Shown piece after piece: positions 22,856 to 35,006 of a stretch of 64,000 nt of DNA. This stretch comes from Metallyticus violacea (Eukaryota > Arthropoda > Insecta > Mantodea > Metallyticidae): assembly GCA_030762175.1 (NCBI GenBank), contig CM060843.1, forward strand, positions 119,776,869-119,840,868, given 5' to 3'. The position numbers were made by a program, and so were the translations under genes. A model generated the notes under the pieces. It worked only from the letters and a program-made list of their open reading frames with translations. It was not told where the DNA came from and did not search any database. Position 1 is the first letter of the stretch; every line of letters begins with the position of its first letter.

Positions 22856-23340
22856 AAGAAAACTAATCAGAAATATATCAGATGAATTATAACGATTGTA
22901 AAAAAATTTATGTTAGAAAAACTAAAAGAAACATAAAAACATGAGCAAAGGAACATATTGGGAATATAAATCAAAGACAGGAAAAAATCCGCAGTAGCTT
23001 CGCATTTTTGGAAGGAACAACATAATATTAACAGGAATCCCAAACTAAAAAGTATTACAGAAAAAATGGAACTTACAGTCTGCGAAAGCATTTATATCTG
23101 AAAGAACAAAAATTATGTTTTCAACTTTGAAATCTCACCAAGTGACATCTTAATACAGAAGTTAATCCAACCACCACCAGAAATAAACCAAAACCACCAC
23201 GAAGAACAAGGCCGGCTCTCGATCTAGTACTGATTATGGGAGCGATTAGATCCAGAAATTTAATTTTCCTTTTTTAAAATATTAGTGATGTAAGTGTTAC
23301 AAATTCAACTCAATCATTTTAAATTCGTAATTTCCTTTTA
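22856..23340 (+). mobile_element. Penelope-like element fragment (GIY-YIG C-terminal part)
   Basis: Plus-strand broken frames give YNDCKKIYVRKTKRNIKT (position of the CxxC...YIGKTKRN motif), AKEHIGNIKSKTGK and LRKHLYLKEQKL-like remnants of the WEKIFILK block. The end of the coding part (PPPEINQNHH) and the following AAGGCCGGCTCTCGATCTAG resemble, in reverse, the blocks at 33185-33235 and 46640-46690. That end holds a TTATGGGAGCGATTAGATCC remnant of the hammerhead region. The element lies only about 150 bp upstream of the next exon. Confidence 0.65.
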
Positions 23341-23488
23341 CTGGATATAAATGGGGTTTCTGAAAATCTGAAAATATTTATACAAGAAATAACACTTGTA
23401 TACTTTTTCTTAAGTTCCTTTAACAAATTTGCAATGTAAAGTAGCAATTAATACTCATGCTTATATAATAATTTATTTTCTTTTCTAG

Positions 23489-23826
23489 GAACAAGAGAAC
23501 CATAATTCAATTTCTACACCTACTCCTGCAGTTGTGAATGATAAGTCTAGCATAATTACTTCCACAGAAATTATTGATCTGAATGGAAATGGTATATCAG
23601 TGCCTTCTACACCACAGAAAATGGAACAGAGTATATCTGAAGAAAATAACAATGAAAGAAAATCTGTGCCACTTATAGCACCTTCTACAACAGGATCTAT
23701 TATAGATTTGCACCTTGATGTGGAAGATGCTACCGTAAACTCTAATATAGCACCTATAAAGCGAACAAAGAGAATCAAACGTACTCCTGCCAGTAATAAA
23801 GGTCCTATAAGAGCTGTTAGAGGGAT
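23489..23826 (+). CDS. TOGARAM-like gene, 338-bp linker exon with basic end
   Basis: The exon follows TTTCTTTTCTAG and ends before GTAAGT (GGGAT|GTAAGT). It encodes EQENHNSISTPTPAVVNDKS, a long polar Ser/Thr/Asn/Glu-rich stretch, then a strongly basic end (APIKRTKRIKRTPASNKGPI, RAVRG). It ends in phase 2. Basic, disordered linkers near TOG domains commonly bind the acidic microtubule surface; this role is inferred here. Phase matches the GC-donor exon before and the TOG exon after it. Confidence 0.88.
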
Positions 23827-24364
23827 GTAAGTATTTTAACAATCAAGAATTAAATTCGCCATAGTCATAGGTGTAGCCAGTGATTAGGGATTGGGGCTTG
23901 ATCTGTTAAATTTTAAAAAAGGAAGGAAACATAAGACAAAACAAAATATTGGCAGAAAAGAACTCAAAATAGGTAGGGGAAAAAAAAGCATTTTTCAGAA
24001 GCATTCTTATTTCTTAAGCTTACATCTTAATTCTTAAACAGCACATCAAACATCTTGCAAGTTCTGTGATATTTTAGCTTTCTGAAACTATTGAAGATTT
24101 TGGAAAATTCTAGTAAGTGCTAAAATACCCAAAATGATGGAACATTTAAGAACTTTCCTAAACATTTTAGATGTTTTAACATGCCAACACATTCTTTCCT
24201 AACACACAAAAATGTGCCAATAATCTTGATAGCACAGCCTTGCTCTTACAAGCATCATGGAAAGGTATTGTTACAATGTGGTTAAGATGAACAAAGACAA
24301 AAAACTGCTTAAACAGACTATGCTAATATTCACAAGAAATTGGGTTAAATAGGAGAGATTTATT
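23827..24364. other. intron sequence, nothing recognised
   Basis: Intronic sequence between the exon and the antisense jockey-like element. No motif seen. Confidence 0.4.
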
Positions 24365-27300
24365 TATTTAGCCAATGCCTGTCCGTGGCTGTTTGGCCAT
24401 TTGACGTCAAGCCTCCCAGTAGCACAGGGTAATATCATCAGGCAGATGTTCCAGCATTGGATATGTGAATAGATAATCACTCCCCATGTTTGATGTTCGA
24501 CAAAGAAGGCACAGATCGTCAGCAGCCAAATCTGTGCAGTATAGGTGGACTTGTAAACAGTCATGTCCTGTCATAATGCAGAATGGAGCAATGGCTATAG
24601 ATCTTTCTAAAGTTCTTGTGATTGGTCCCTCAGTAGCGAGCCGTTTCCACCATTCTGATTCCTTAAAGTGTTCTTAGTAGAGTTGTTGACCATACATGAA
24701 TTCAGGCAGCTCTGAGTGTGGTTGGTATTGAGGGCTGTTCTGATGCTGCTCCATGTTTTGCCAAATTATCTGATATTTCATGGCCTGGGATACCTATGTG
24801 GTCAGGAGTCCATTGAAGATGCAGAACCCAGCCTCTTTCTATTAACTCTGCCAGCTTGATGCGACACTGAAAAGTATGGGGACAGTCTGTTGGACTGTTA
24901 TTGTTCAGAGTGAAGATAGCAGCTTGAGAGTCGATTAAGAATAGTGCTTTGCTGTTAGAGATGGATAAAGCTTGTAGGTTGGTAGCTGCTTCAAATGTTA
25001 TGCGCTTACTTCATCATAGTTGCTAGCATTCCTGCCTACTCCTCTGTAGCCTTCAAACAGATTGCTGTACCAACCTGCTCCAGCTGCCTTTGACTCGGGT
25101 ATGTAGGAGTATCCGTGTAGATGTGTATCCATTCTGATACGGGGTATAGATTGTATATAGTTGCTAGAGCATTTTGGCGCAGTTCAAGAGGGTTTGATTC
25201 ACTTTTAGTCCAATTATAATTTGAAAATTAAGCTGGATTGTGGGCAGGGCAGATACAACTGATGTAAAGTATTGAGGAGGGGCAGGTGTGTCCATAGCTG
25301 ATATTTCTATAGGAGTGAAGTAGCATATATTGAGACTTGAGTTGACTTGAGTTTTGAGGCACTGGGTGGCAGGTTTGCATCCCAAAAGTTTGCATCTACT
25401 CTTTTAGTTCTTTCCCCGAACTTCAGTATATGTTAAACTCTATGGGCATCCAAGTGTTCGATGCCCAATGTAGCTGCATAGCTATTATTTGAGTTGATTT
25501 CACTCCTCCAGTGATGATTCTTAGGGCATTGCTTTGAACTACGTCGTACCTTGCTAGATTAGTTTGTGAGGATGTAGATTAGACCTTGCTGCCATATTCC
25601 ATCACAGGTCAAATATAAGTTTTGTATGCTGTAGCTAGGATGTCCTGCATAGCACCCTATTTTACTGTTGTGTCTCTTTTGAGCAAGCTGTTACATTTCT
25701 GGGCCTTATCGGCAGAAGACTTGCTATGGTCTTTCCAGGAGAGTCTACTGTCGAGGGTCATCCCTAGATATTTGGATAATGAACTTTGCTGGAAGGTTAT
25801 GTTTTTATATGTCAGGTTAAAGCATTGGGGCTAGTGGACATGGTGAAGAGTTAACTGTTGACTTCCATTTTGTTTTGATCTGCCCATTGCTCCAAATGGC
25901 CAAGCGCTATGTTCGTGGTCTCAGCAAGAGCCTCAATATGAATACTGTTGGTCCACATGATGGCGTCTTCAGCAAAAAATAAACATGACACACCTTTTAT
26001 TTTCTGAATGGCTTCTCTTAGGTTTTCTATCATCATATTAAAAAGCAGACAGCTGGTAATGGCTCCTTGAGGGAGACTGCCTGAGCTGCCTGTAAGGGGA
26101 TATGGCATTCAAGAACCTTAATCAGATGAAGCGCTGGGACAGAAAGTTGTTAATCCATTTGAACATTTTGCCCCTTATCCCTTGTGTTTTTAGCTTTTGT
26201 AGGAGTTTTGATCTCCATATTTTGTCATAGGCCACCTTGAAGTTCACAAGGACTGCTAATGTTGATTGTTTGTTATAAAATTCATCATTGACTACTTGTG
26301 TGAATTTGATGACTTGGTCAATGATGGACTGATGTTTGCAAATCTAGCTTGGCAGTCACTAATGCCACCGCTGGATTCGAGATATACTCTGAGTCTGCAT
26401 TCTACCATTTTTTCAGCAATTTTTAAACATACATGGCTAGAGAGAGAGCTATATAGCTGTTTAATTATTGACTGGATTACGCTTTTTAGCAGTGATATTA
26501 TCTCAGCTTTCTTCCATTAATGAGGAACTCTAGTTTCCCATGTAAGGTTTATGTAAGGTTTATGGGCTTTAAAAAGGTGGATTTGGCATTCAGCCCTAAA
26601 TGGCAAATAAATTCGGGGTACACCTCATCATGTCCGGAGGACTTTCCCTGGCCCAAGGTGGAAAAGGCCAGTTCAAGTCATCTAGTGAAAATAATTTGTC
26701 AAAAAAAAAAAGATGACCCTGTTCTTTTTGGCACATGTGTACTTTTTGATAGACAGTTTTGCATCTTTAGTATGATGTAATATTTAGTTTGCCCGCAGCT
26801 GCATTATTCCTACAGAAAGTGTTGGCGACATTTTGGGTTATAAAGAGCTCCCTGTCATTGGCTCTGATGGGCTCACATAAGTGACTATTTTCGTCATTAT
26901 TCAGGCTTGAAATGAATGTGTGGGCTTTCTGTGCATCTATTCTGAAATCCAATTTTGAAACACACGATCTGTTAGTAGTCTTTTTGCTGAGGTTATTTCT
27001 TGTCTGAAAGAAGCCTGGGCTCTCCTTAGTTGTGCACAGTCTTCCTGCTTGCTGGTGGATTTGACTTTTTGTCTCGTCCTATCTCATTCTCCTCTGAGTG
27101 CGTCAAGGGTAGAGTTCCAGAAAGTCTTATGTTTGCAAATTTGGCCTCTAGGGATACTTTTCTCTTGTTGTTAGGAGAATGCTCTCTGTAAATTTATCTA
27201 TTGACTGGTCTGGGTTAGCATCAATCAAATTGTTGACAATATATTTGTCGGTTAACAAAGTGAATCACTCCCAGTTTGCTTTCTTGAAGTTTCAGCCAAA

Positions 27301-27815
27301 GAGCTTTGGATCCTCCATTGCTCGTTTTTTTAAATTTTATGCTTAAATTTAACACCTTGTGTCCACATCCATCCATAACATCCTCAAGAATGAGCTTTGT
27401 TCTTGCTATTAAGTTAGCAAGTACAAATGCAAGGTCAGGGGAGCTTGTGATCCTAGCAAATGATAAGAGGGTAGGGTCCGACGGCAGTTGAATCATCACA
27501 GACTGATCGATAAAGTCTTTGCTATTTTTCCCAATGAAGGTGGTGTTAGTATAGCTCCAGCAAGTTGAATGGGCATTGAAATCGCCGATGACTATACTGT
27601 TTTGATGTTGGACCAGATTGGAGATAACTTCTAAGTTTGGAATATTATGGGATTATACAATCCTACTATTTTGTATCAGTGCCATTTAACCAGGCATTAA
27701 TGCGTACTGCCTCCAATTTTTCCGCATTGTTCATTTCATGTTGATGGCTGTCTTGCTACATATCTTTTTCTTCACACTGACAGTGATGCCGGAGGCAACC
27801 TGCCTTGATTGTCGT
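24365..27815 (-). mobile_element. jockey-like non-LTR retrotransposon, antisense, 5'-truncated and decayed
   Basis: Read on the minus strand from 27815 down. Endonuclease remnants come first (EAVRINAWLNGT, then VIGDFNAHSTCWSYTN at about 27550-27590, then LPSDPTLLSFARITSSPDLA and RTKLILEDVMDGCGHKVLNL). RT follows (SGHDEVYPEFI, WKKAEIISLLK, SLTSHVCKIAEKMVECRLRV). The motif B/C block comes at 26108-25960 (GSLPQGAITSCLLFNMMIEN, VSCLFFAEDAIMW; FADD is FAED), and an RNase H domain at about 25010-24780 (LFLIDSQAAIFTL, HLQWTPDHIGIPGHEISDNL). The C-terminal Zn-knuckle region (FCIMTGHDCLQVHLYCTDL) ends near 24390. Domain order EN-RT-RNase H suggests the I/jockey side of the tree. Many stops and shifts: it is dead. 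Confidence 0.85.
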
Positions 27816-28425
27816 AGGAAAGAAGAATGGGTCTAAATAGGAAAGAGGAAATAGGTCTAAATAAGAAAGAAGAATGGGTTAGAGAGGAAAATTATACAAC
27901 AAAGTTTTGCCAAGGATTCAAGAGGGCAAGATAGTGATTTTCTCAGATCAAAGAATTGGATGAGAAATTTTTTATGCTAATACTTTAATTAAGTGGCTGA
28001 ATGCATAATTTTTATTTTCACAAATACCTTATCTAAACCTTTAAAAGAACAATGGCTAGGCTGAATTTATTTTAATTAATATTAATTAGGTTAGTGATTA
28101 ATGAAAATTGACTAATGGTCTACACAAAACCTTAGGAAGTTAGATTATTTATCCAATGTATATCCAGGATTAACAATAGCTGCGCCCCCCCTTATTTTAA
28201 GTTCTCCCCCCCCAAATCTGCCTAGTCTCTTAGACATAATCACTTAAATTTAAAACTCATATGTAAATGCAGTACTTGTTCCACTGCTGACAATATATAA
28301 GTGCATGAATAAAAGTCTGGATGAACCTCAAATATGACAATGGGTACAGAGTAGGGATGAGAGGGAAAAGCCAAACAATAAAGAAAGATTCAAATACAAA
28401 TTATGTTAATTAAATAAATTGTACG
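27816..28425. other. intron sequence with short C runs
   Basis: No coding similarity. Two short poly-C stretches (near 28185 and 28208) stand out in AT-rich sequence. Confidence 0.4.
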
Positions 28426-28625
28426 AGTACGTTCATTAGTGTAGGATATATAATCACACTATTGTCTACAGCTTTGTAAGTATAATTTATTCAATTATAC
28501 AAGACGAATAAGTTTATAGAAGTAAATTCGACCATATGCGGGAAAAAATAGAGGATACATAAATAAGAGGAATTAATGTGAATATGTTGAATACATTAGT
28601 GTAGGACAACTTATGTTATTCATAT
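28426..28625. repeat. Penelope-like terminal fragments
   Basis: The block CATTAGTGTAGGATATATAA followed by CACTATTGTCTACAGCTTTG and TAAGTATAATTTATTCAATT matches PLE ends elsewhere (for example TTACCACTCCATTGTCAACA at 34425 and 61428). A second block at 28572-28615 (TTAATGTGAATATGTTGAAT) matches 51183. No coding part is attached. Confidence 0.6.
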
Positions 28626-29479
28626 CTTCTTTATTTCTTTTTTCTGTCCTTTTTACTTATAAATATTAAATAACATTCAGTCAGAAATAAACTGGAAGCT
28701 TAATTTATTAATGCTTTTTATGTGCAAAGTAACTTTTAAGTACATTACATTAAGAATATTTTGGGGGACACAAGTATATATAAAAATATTGTGTAAAGAA
28801 ACAATAGTATATTTTGTTGATTTTCTGCATGTATCTAGTTAGCAACAGCATACAGATATTTAAGGGAAAAATTAAAAAATAGAAAATTTACTAAACAAAA
28901 GGTATAAAGAACATTAATAATAAAGAAGAGTCAAAAATTGTTGACTCTGATGTGATGGAGAAAGAAGATAAAAATAAGTAAAAATATGAATGAGGTAGAA
29001 TACAGAACATTAGAACGTACCAGGGATAACCTTGAATTAGACAAGGTGAATATTAAGTTATTGCCATTTTGGGTTGGAAAGCCAGAGATTTAGTTTTGCC
29101 AAGCAGAACCCAAAATTTTAATTGCTACTGAAGTAAATAAATTCAGCTTCTCATCTTCTCATATAGTTAGAGCCAAGATCTATATAAAATGCCAAATTTC
29201 ATGAAAAGTACTGAAAAGAATAAACATTTACGCATCAAAGAAATAGTACTAATGTTATTTAAAGAAAGTGAAAAGTGCAAAATAAAATTAGTATTGAAGT
29301 AGAACTTGGTTATATGTAGCCCAATCAATTACTAAGAAAAATAAAAGATTATGGTGGGATAAATGTCTAAATTGTTAAAAAACTTTGTCTTGATAAACTC
29401 TTGAATAACACCAGCTTCTTTCTGAATACTAATGATGATGATAAAAGTAGGGAGAAAGGCAATAATAAAACTAAAAATT
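28626..29479. other. unassigned; one block shared with 35.8 kb
   Basis: At 28805-28925 the sequence (TTGTTGATTTTCTGCATGTA, then AGGGAAAAATTAAAAAATAG) resembles 35795-35900, downstream of the gypsy-like element. It could be an LTR or tail remnant. The rest shows nothing. Confidence 0.35.
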
Positions 29480-30779
29480 AAACTGTTATGAATAGCATGT
29501 ACTTGCATGAGACAAATGCTGATGAAATTCACAAAATAATGAACAGTTTTAAAAAGAAACATTCCTCTGGGTGGGATGGAGTGTCACTTATAGTACTAAA
29601 ACACTGCAAACATGTATTGCTGAATATATTGGTGTACCTAATAAATTACTCATTAGATGAGGGATTATTTCAGAAATTTTAAAAATCAGTTTCGTATAAC
29701 CAATTCACAAAAAATGATCAAAGCAGATGTTAGTAACTACAGACCAATTACTATAATCTCTCTTTTCAGCAAATTAATTGAAAAAGTACTAATGAATAGA
29801 ATAAATAGTTTTTTAAAATCCAATAACATCCTTAATAATGTTCAACATGGTTTAGGAACAAATTATCAACCATCACAGCTATAGCAGAATATGTATATGA
29901 ATTAAATTCAAAATAAATTTTGTGTTGGAACTGTGCATAAATTGTTGCAATTGAAAGTAAGATATCCATAAAAAGCAGCAGGAATTTACTTATATCTTTC
30001 TAAAGCCTTTGACTCTATCTCATGATCACCTAATTTCAAAATTAAAACATTTGGTTTTAGAGGACAAATCTATAAATTACTAGCAACATACCTTAAAAAT
30101 TGTGTGCAATATACAGAAATAAATTGGAAGAAAGGTGATCTTATATACTCTGTTAAATCTGACTATCAGGGACCCCACAGGGAATCAGAGTTGGGACCCA
30201 TGCTTTTCCTAATCTATATAAATAATTTATCCCAACTGAAAAACAGCAAGTGATCTCTTATGCTGCTGATACATCTCTAATATGTTGGAGTGATGACAGG
30301 GAAAGCTTAGAAAGACAAATAAAGAATGCAACGGGTAAAATATCATAGTATTTACTAAACAATGGACTAAAGTTAAACACAGGTAAAACAAAATTCATGA
30401 CATTTCAAAGTGATAACTTAAATGTAAACATTAGCAATATCGCATTAGAACTGGTAACAAACTATAAATTCTTGGGCATACACATTGATGAAAATTTTAC
30501 TTGCAACACATATGTAGAAGTAGTCTGTAACAAAAGGAACTCAGACCTATACCTATTGAGACAACTAACAAGATATGGGAACATTAATATCCTACAAACA
30601 GTATATTATGGCATTATTCATCCACATTTAGCATATGGAATTGAAATCTGGGGGAGTTCAAGTAAAACCAATATGGACAGAATATTAAAAGTACAAAAAA
30701 GTGCATAAGAAGTATATATAACCTTGAGTATCAACAGTCCTGTAGGGAAACATTAAAAAAACAAAACATCCTAACTGTA

Positions 30780-30944
30780 TTTAAATATTGCACTTACGAA
30801 GCTGTTGACAATAGAGTGGTAATATATCCTAAACTTAGGTATTCATTTTTTTATTCATTCATTCATTCATTTTACACTAAACTCCACTTACTTTTATGTA
30901 AGTAAGTGAAGTTTAGTGTGAAAAAATGAATACTTAAGTTTAGA
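30780..30944. mobile_element. non-coding Penelope-like fold-back unit with 12-bp target duplication
   Basis: ATCCTAACTGTA occurs at 30768-30779 and 30945-30956, exactly where the host retrotransposon frame is broken. The 165-bp insert consists of the PLE terminal sequence (ACGAAGCTGTTGACAATAGA, GGTAATATATCCTAAACTTA) and, inverted after a (ATTC)n spacer, its partner (GTAAGTGAAGTTTAGTGTGA, AATGAATACTTAAGTTTAG). It has no coding sequence and no hammerhead core. Confidence 0.8.
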
Positions 30945-31374
30945 ATCCTAACTGTAGTTTCACCATATGTACTCAAAACTATTATGCTAGTCAAGGAAAA
31001 AAAAAAGAATTTAACATGCTTAAATAAGACTGCATACATATGATACAAGAAGAGCAAACTATTACCATAGGGTGAGCATAAATAAAGCTCAAACCAATAA
31101 GGACATAAAATAGGAGCTATATAATATAATATAATAATATATTAATAAATTACCATTATCAATCAAGAATACCACATACCTGAAATTTAAATATGTGCTA
31201 AAACTATTCCTAATAGAGAAATACTTGTATAGTATTACTAAACTGTAATAGATAAGAGTGCAATGATAGTGCTAATTACAAATATAAGCATATGTGCACA
31301 TATGATTAATAGATGTATAGAACCATGACAATGTCAGATTCTCTTGTAAGATTCTATTAGCTGCAATAAAAGTA

Positions 31375-31375
31375 C

Positions 31376-31420
<45 letters not shown>
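31375..31420 (+). repeat. (ATT)n microsatellite at retrotransposon 3' end
   Basis: About 15 ATT units directly after the 3' UTR of the retrotransposon ending here (TGCAATAAAAGTACTATT). Short-tandem 3' tails of this kind are usual for several non-LTR clades. Confidence 0.85.
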
Positions 31421-31594
31421 AATATATCTACTACATATCTGTGCCAGACTGTGCGGTGGTTAATAAGAAATGCTTGATGCTTGGATGATGGTTTTAAAAT
31501 TGCTAAGGGAAATTAAATTCACTTCTAAAACAGAACAAGACAACATGATTACAAGACAACATGATTCCTTTCCTTGACTTAAAGATTATAAGAA

Positions 31595-32545
31595 TAGGTA
31601 ATAATTTGAAATTTTGAATATACAGAAAGGATACACAGCCTGAAAATTACATAAAGGCTAGTGGCCTCAATCCCACAGCACGCAAACATGCAGTTCTCAA
31701 CAGCATGGTACTTAAACTTATTTGAATATCCACGAATAAGTTAGAATACATCAAAGAGTACTCTTTCATAATACAAACAGCAAAAATCAATGGATATGGC
31801 CAAGAAACTGTAGACAAGGAAATCAAGAAATTCAAACAAGAGAAGAGGTTAAAACAGGTTACAACATAGTCAGCAAAAAAAGAATTTACAATCCACAAGA
31901 AATTTACTTATCATCCTTGGGCCACCAAAAAATTCCAGAAAATACTCCGAGAGTTTGGGATTCCTTCGTTCCCAGTGAACAAATTCAGTCAAAATAATCT
32001 GCTGAACACTGATGATGATAATGATAGAATACATGATGAGAAGAAGCCAGGAATATATAAAATCAAATGTAACAAAGTATATATTGGTAAAACAATAAGA
32101 AGCATTGGAATTAGGCTAAAGGAACATTGGAGAAACATCAGATATAGTTAGATAGATAAATAAGTAGTTGCACAATACTTTTGGAGAGATAAACATAATA
32201 TAGAAACGGAAGCCAAATTATTGAAATTTGTAGATGGACCCTTGTAGCTGGGAATATAGGGAGGGGAAAAAAGTGTGTGTGTGAGAGAGATAGGGTGAGA
32301 GAGAGAGAACTTTAAGATGCCAACAGAAGACAAATTAATCCATAAGCTCATAAAATGTTTACGAGAGCTATACCAAGTTCATACAGCCAACAACGAATCT
32401 GGCAGTCGACTCACAACTGATGATGCGGGTAAAAGCCTGTGAAACTTGTTCTGTATAATTATTAACATTAAAGATGTTCTGTATAATTCAATGGTAAGTG
32501 GAGCATAAGAGTATTAAATTGACTCACTAGCTAATTAAGAGTAAT
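31595..32545 (+). mobile_element. Penelope-like element, 5'-truncated (linker and GIY-YIG endonuclease)
   Basis: Plus-strand frames give FEILNIQKGYT / KDTQPENYIKASGLNPTARK, AVLNSMVLKL, KEFTIHKKFTYHPWATKKFQ and KILREFGIPSFPVNKFSQNN. The endonuclease KKPGIYKIKCNKVYIGKTIR, SIGIRLKEHWRNIRYS follows, with intact GIY and YIGK motifs. The C-terminal part is damaged by a (GT/GA)n expansion near 32272-32310. The end (32400-32545) carries a hammerhead-like box and the family tail TCTGTATAATTATTAACATT, GACTCACTAGCTAATTAAGA, as in the palindrome at 40073-40290. Confidence 0.8.
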
Positions 32546-33099
32546 AGCAAATATTACCATTTTTGTTCAGGTTTGTGATGTCTGCCTGAAAAATATGTCC
32601 AGCACTGTGAAGGGCAGAATAAGGAAAACTAAAAAGGGCTGGCAGAGTAGCAGCCTGGAGATATATTAGGTCATCAATTTTGGGTATTTTAAGGATCAGA
32701 TTTCAGGACATTTGTTTTTGATTAACAATGGAGCAGATATTTCCATTATATCATTCCAACTAAATAATAAACTAAAACCAATTAATTTTAAACTATATGC
32801 AGCTCTGAAATTAACACTTATGGCTTCAAAGTTTTAGATACAAAAAAGTTGCTTTGAATAGTCATTTATTATTGCAAAGGTGTCAAAAGGTATACTAAGT
32901 ACTGATCTCTTGTATCACTTTGGATTACTCGTATTTAAAAAAAACTGATAAATAAAAACACCAAGTTCAAGATGTCAGCAGACATAAAAGATTCATAAAT
33001 GAGGAAAAAATTCATTGAGTTCACTTCATTCCATTTGCATGTTTTCTAGACTTTTGGAAGACTTTCCTGGGTTATCTAAATCAACCATTACACCAAAAG

Positions 33100-33290
33100 A
33101 GACAAAGCATGTTAAGAATTTGAAATGCTTGAGTCAAATTTATAACACTTACATCACTAATATTTAAAAATGGAAAACTAAGTTTCTGAAGCTAATTGCT
33201 TCCATCATCAGTTTCAGAGAGACTGCCGGCCTTGTTCCTCTTCTTCAAAATTCCTAGTATTAACTGCCACTGTTACAACAGTCCACCATA
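33100..33290 (-). repeat. Penelope-like end with hammerhead-like motif
   Basis: Minus strand: CTGATGA, T, GGAAGC, loop AATTA, GCTTCA, GAAAC, TTA, GTT, within a block also seen near 46600 and 23220 (GACTGCCGGCCTTGTTCCTC on the plus strand). It lies inside the gypsy-like element, between the protease and RT remnants, so it is a later insertion. Confidence 0.55.
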
Positions 33291-34379
33291 TTTAACGAAG
33301 CATGTTGTTCAACACTATGTTATGACATCTAGCGAACCTCCTGTACAACAGTAAAACTAGAAGATTAGATCCACATAAATTGAACATTGCAAAACCATAA
33401 TTCCACTTCCTATTAAATCAATATACTTTGACTCTCAAAGTCACAGTGGGCTAGTTCACTGTATTTAGATACAAAACTGAATGGGCAGTGATAAGTCTGT
33501 GGAGATTATAATTAGGTCCCTACCAAACTGATATACAATTTCAAGAATCAATGATGTGATTTACATTCTTCAGGAAAAGAAAATTTAAGGTTGATCTCAT
33601 AAAAGTTTATTTCCAGATTCTAGTGGCAAAATACAAACTTAAAACAGCCCTAACCACTTCTTTTGAACCATTTATCAGTTCAGCTTCATGATATTTGGAT
33701 TAAAAGATTCATCAATGAAGTGGTAAGATGACTGAATTTCTGTTTTTGCTTGCAACATAAGTAGCATTTAAATATACTCTTCAAACAACTTGACAAGTTT
33801 GATCTTTAAGTTAACATTGAAAAATCAACATTTGGGTAAAAAACTGGTTTTCTTAGGACATCTGATAACCCGAGATGATATTATGATCCAGAAAGAATAA
33901 TGCTATGTTAAATTATAAAAAACCTCAAACTGTAAAGGAGTAACATGCATTTTTGGAAACTGTTAATTTTTATCATTAACATCTAGAATATGCTGCCCAT
34001 AATGATGCTTTTTTTTAAATTGAGTATCTCAAGACAAAAAGACAAGACATGACAAAAAATGACAAGAGGAAAATCTAAGAGGCTCCAGAAGCTTAATTGC
34101 AATTTGAAAAATGTAAAAACTATGTAATTCAAGCAACTCTTATAACTATTCCAGGTATGAATCGTGTACTTGCTTTGTTTGTGGATGCCTCAGAGTTTGC
34201 AGAAGGTGCAGTGTTGCAGCAAAATTAAAATGATAACTGGAAGTGCATATTATTCTCAAAAAATTTTCTTCTACCCAGCAGAAATACTCCAAACGTGTCA
34301 GAGATTACTTAGCGTCTGCATGACCATCAATTACTCGTAATATCTTTTGAAAGGAAGGAAGAGTTGAACTAGTACTAAA

Positions 34380-34460
34380 TAATTAGTGTAAAAAAAATGA
34401 ATACCTAAGTTTAGGATATATTACCACTCCATTGTCAACAGCTTCTTAAGTACAATATTT
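34380..34460 (+). repeat. Penelope-like tail fragment inside gypsy-like element
   Basis: TTAGTGTAAAAAAAATGAAT, ACCTAAGTTTAGGATATATT, ACCACTCCATTGTCAACAGC and TTCTTAAGTACAATATT are the PLE family A end. The flanking reads AATAATTAGTG on the left and ATAGTACTAATTAATTA on the right, so it is a small insertion. It falls between the RNase H and integrase remnants. Confidence 0.7.
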
Positions 34461-34902
34461 ATAGTACTAATTAATTATGAAGCAACTCACAAACCCAACT
34501 GAGAAATAAAGAACATTAAAATCCTCAATCTAGTCCTCATACAAACTAAAATTTATGAACCATTCCATACTAGGGGAAAGACAACTATGGTGTGATGTCC
34601 ACCAAGAACATGTCTCCATATATCCCATAACAATTTTAGATTTTCTATTTTTCAACATTACCATAATATGACTCATCCAGGAATTAAAGCTTTATTGAAG
34701 ATAATATAAACAAAATTTGTTTGTATAATCATAAAAAAGGATTACAACAATGGCAAAAACATGTTATGGTTATCAGAAAAGTTAAAATTTTCAGGCTTAT
34801 TTGGGTACCCCTTAAAAAGTTTCCAACAAATGATGAATATTTCAGAGTTGTTCATATAAACATAACTGAACCACTGCCTCCAACCAAATATATTTATTGC
34901 CT

Positions 34903-35006
34903 CTCTCTCTCTTTCTCTCTCTCTCTCACACACTCTCTCTCTCTCTCTCTTAGTCCTATTAGTGAACTTACCTATATATAGGTAAGTTCACTAATAGGAC
35001 TAAGTT
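34903..35006. repeat. (CT)n microsatellite followed by a perfect 50-nt palindrome
   Basis: A CT run (34903-34952) breaks the integrase frame. It is followed by AGTCCTATTAGTGAACTTAC and its exact reverse complement, joined at CTATATATAG (about 34953-35004). The palindrome resembles no other block in the window. Confidence 0.8.

Larger units (their letters stand above)
29480..31425 (+). mobile_element. CR1/jockey-like non-LTR retrotransposon, RT part, interrupted
   Basis: Plus-strand frames, several shifts apart, give HKIMNSFKKKHSSGWDGVSL, ADVSNYRPITIISLFSKLIE, LSKAFDSI, YAADTSLICW (normally FADD) and NYKFLGIHIDENFTCNTYVE. These continue to IIHPHLAYGIEIWGSSSKTN. This is the usual order of the RT fingers, palm and thumb. 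Coding resumes after the palindromic insertion at 30780-30944 with LTVVSPYVLKTIMLVKEKKK, TRRANYYHRVS and INKLPLSIKNTTYLKFKYVL. The element ends in an (ATT)n tract at 31375-31420. EN and ORF1 are absent, so it is a 5'-truncated, inactive copy. Confidence 0.85.

Noticed and set aside
24486..27491. Plus-strand frames at 24486, 25622, 26266, 26520 and 27306
   Set aside because: Shadows of the antisense jockey-like element; the minus strand gives recognisable EN, RT and RNase H motifs.
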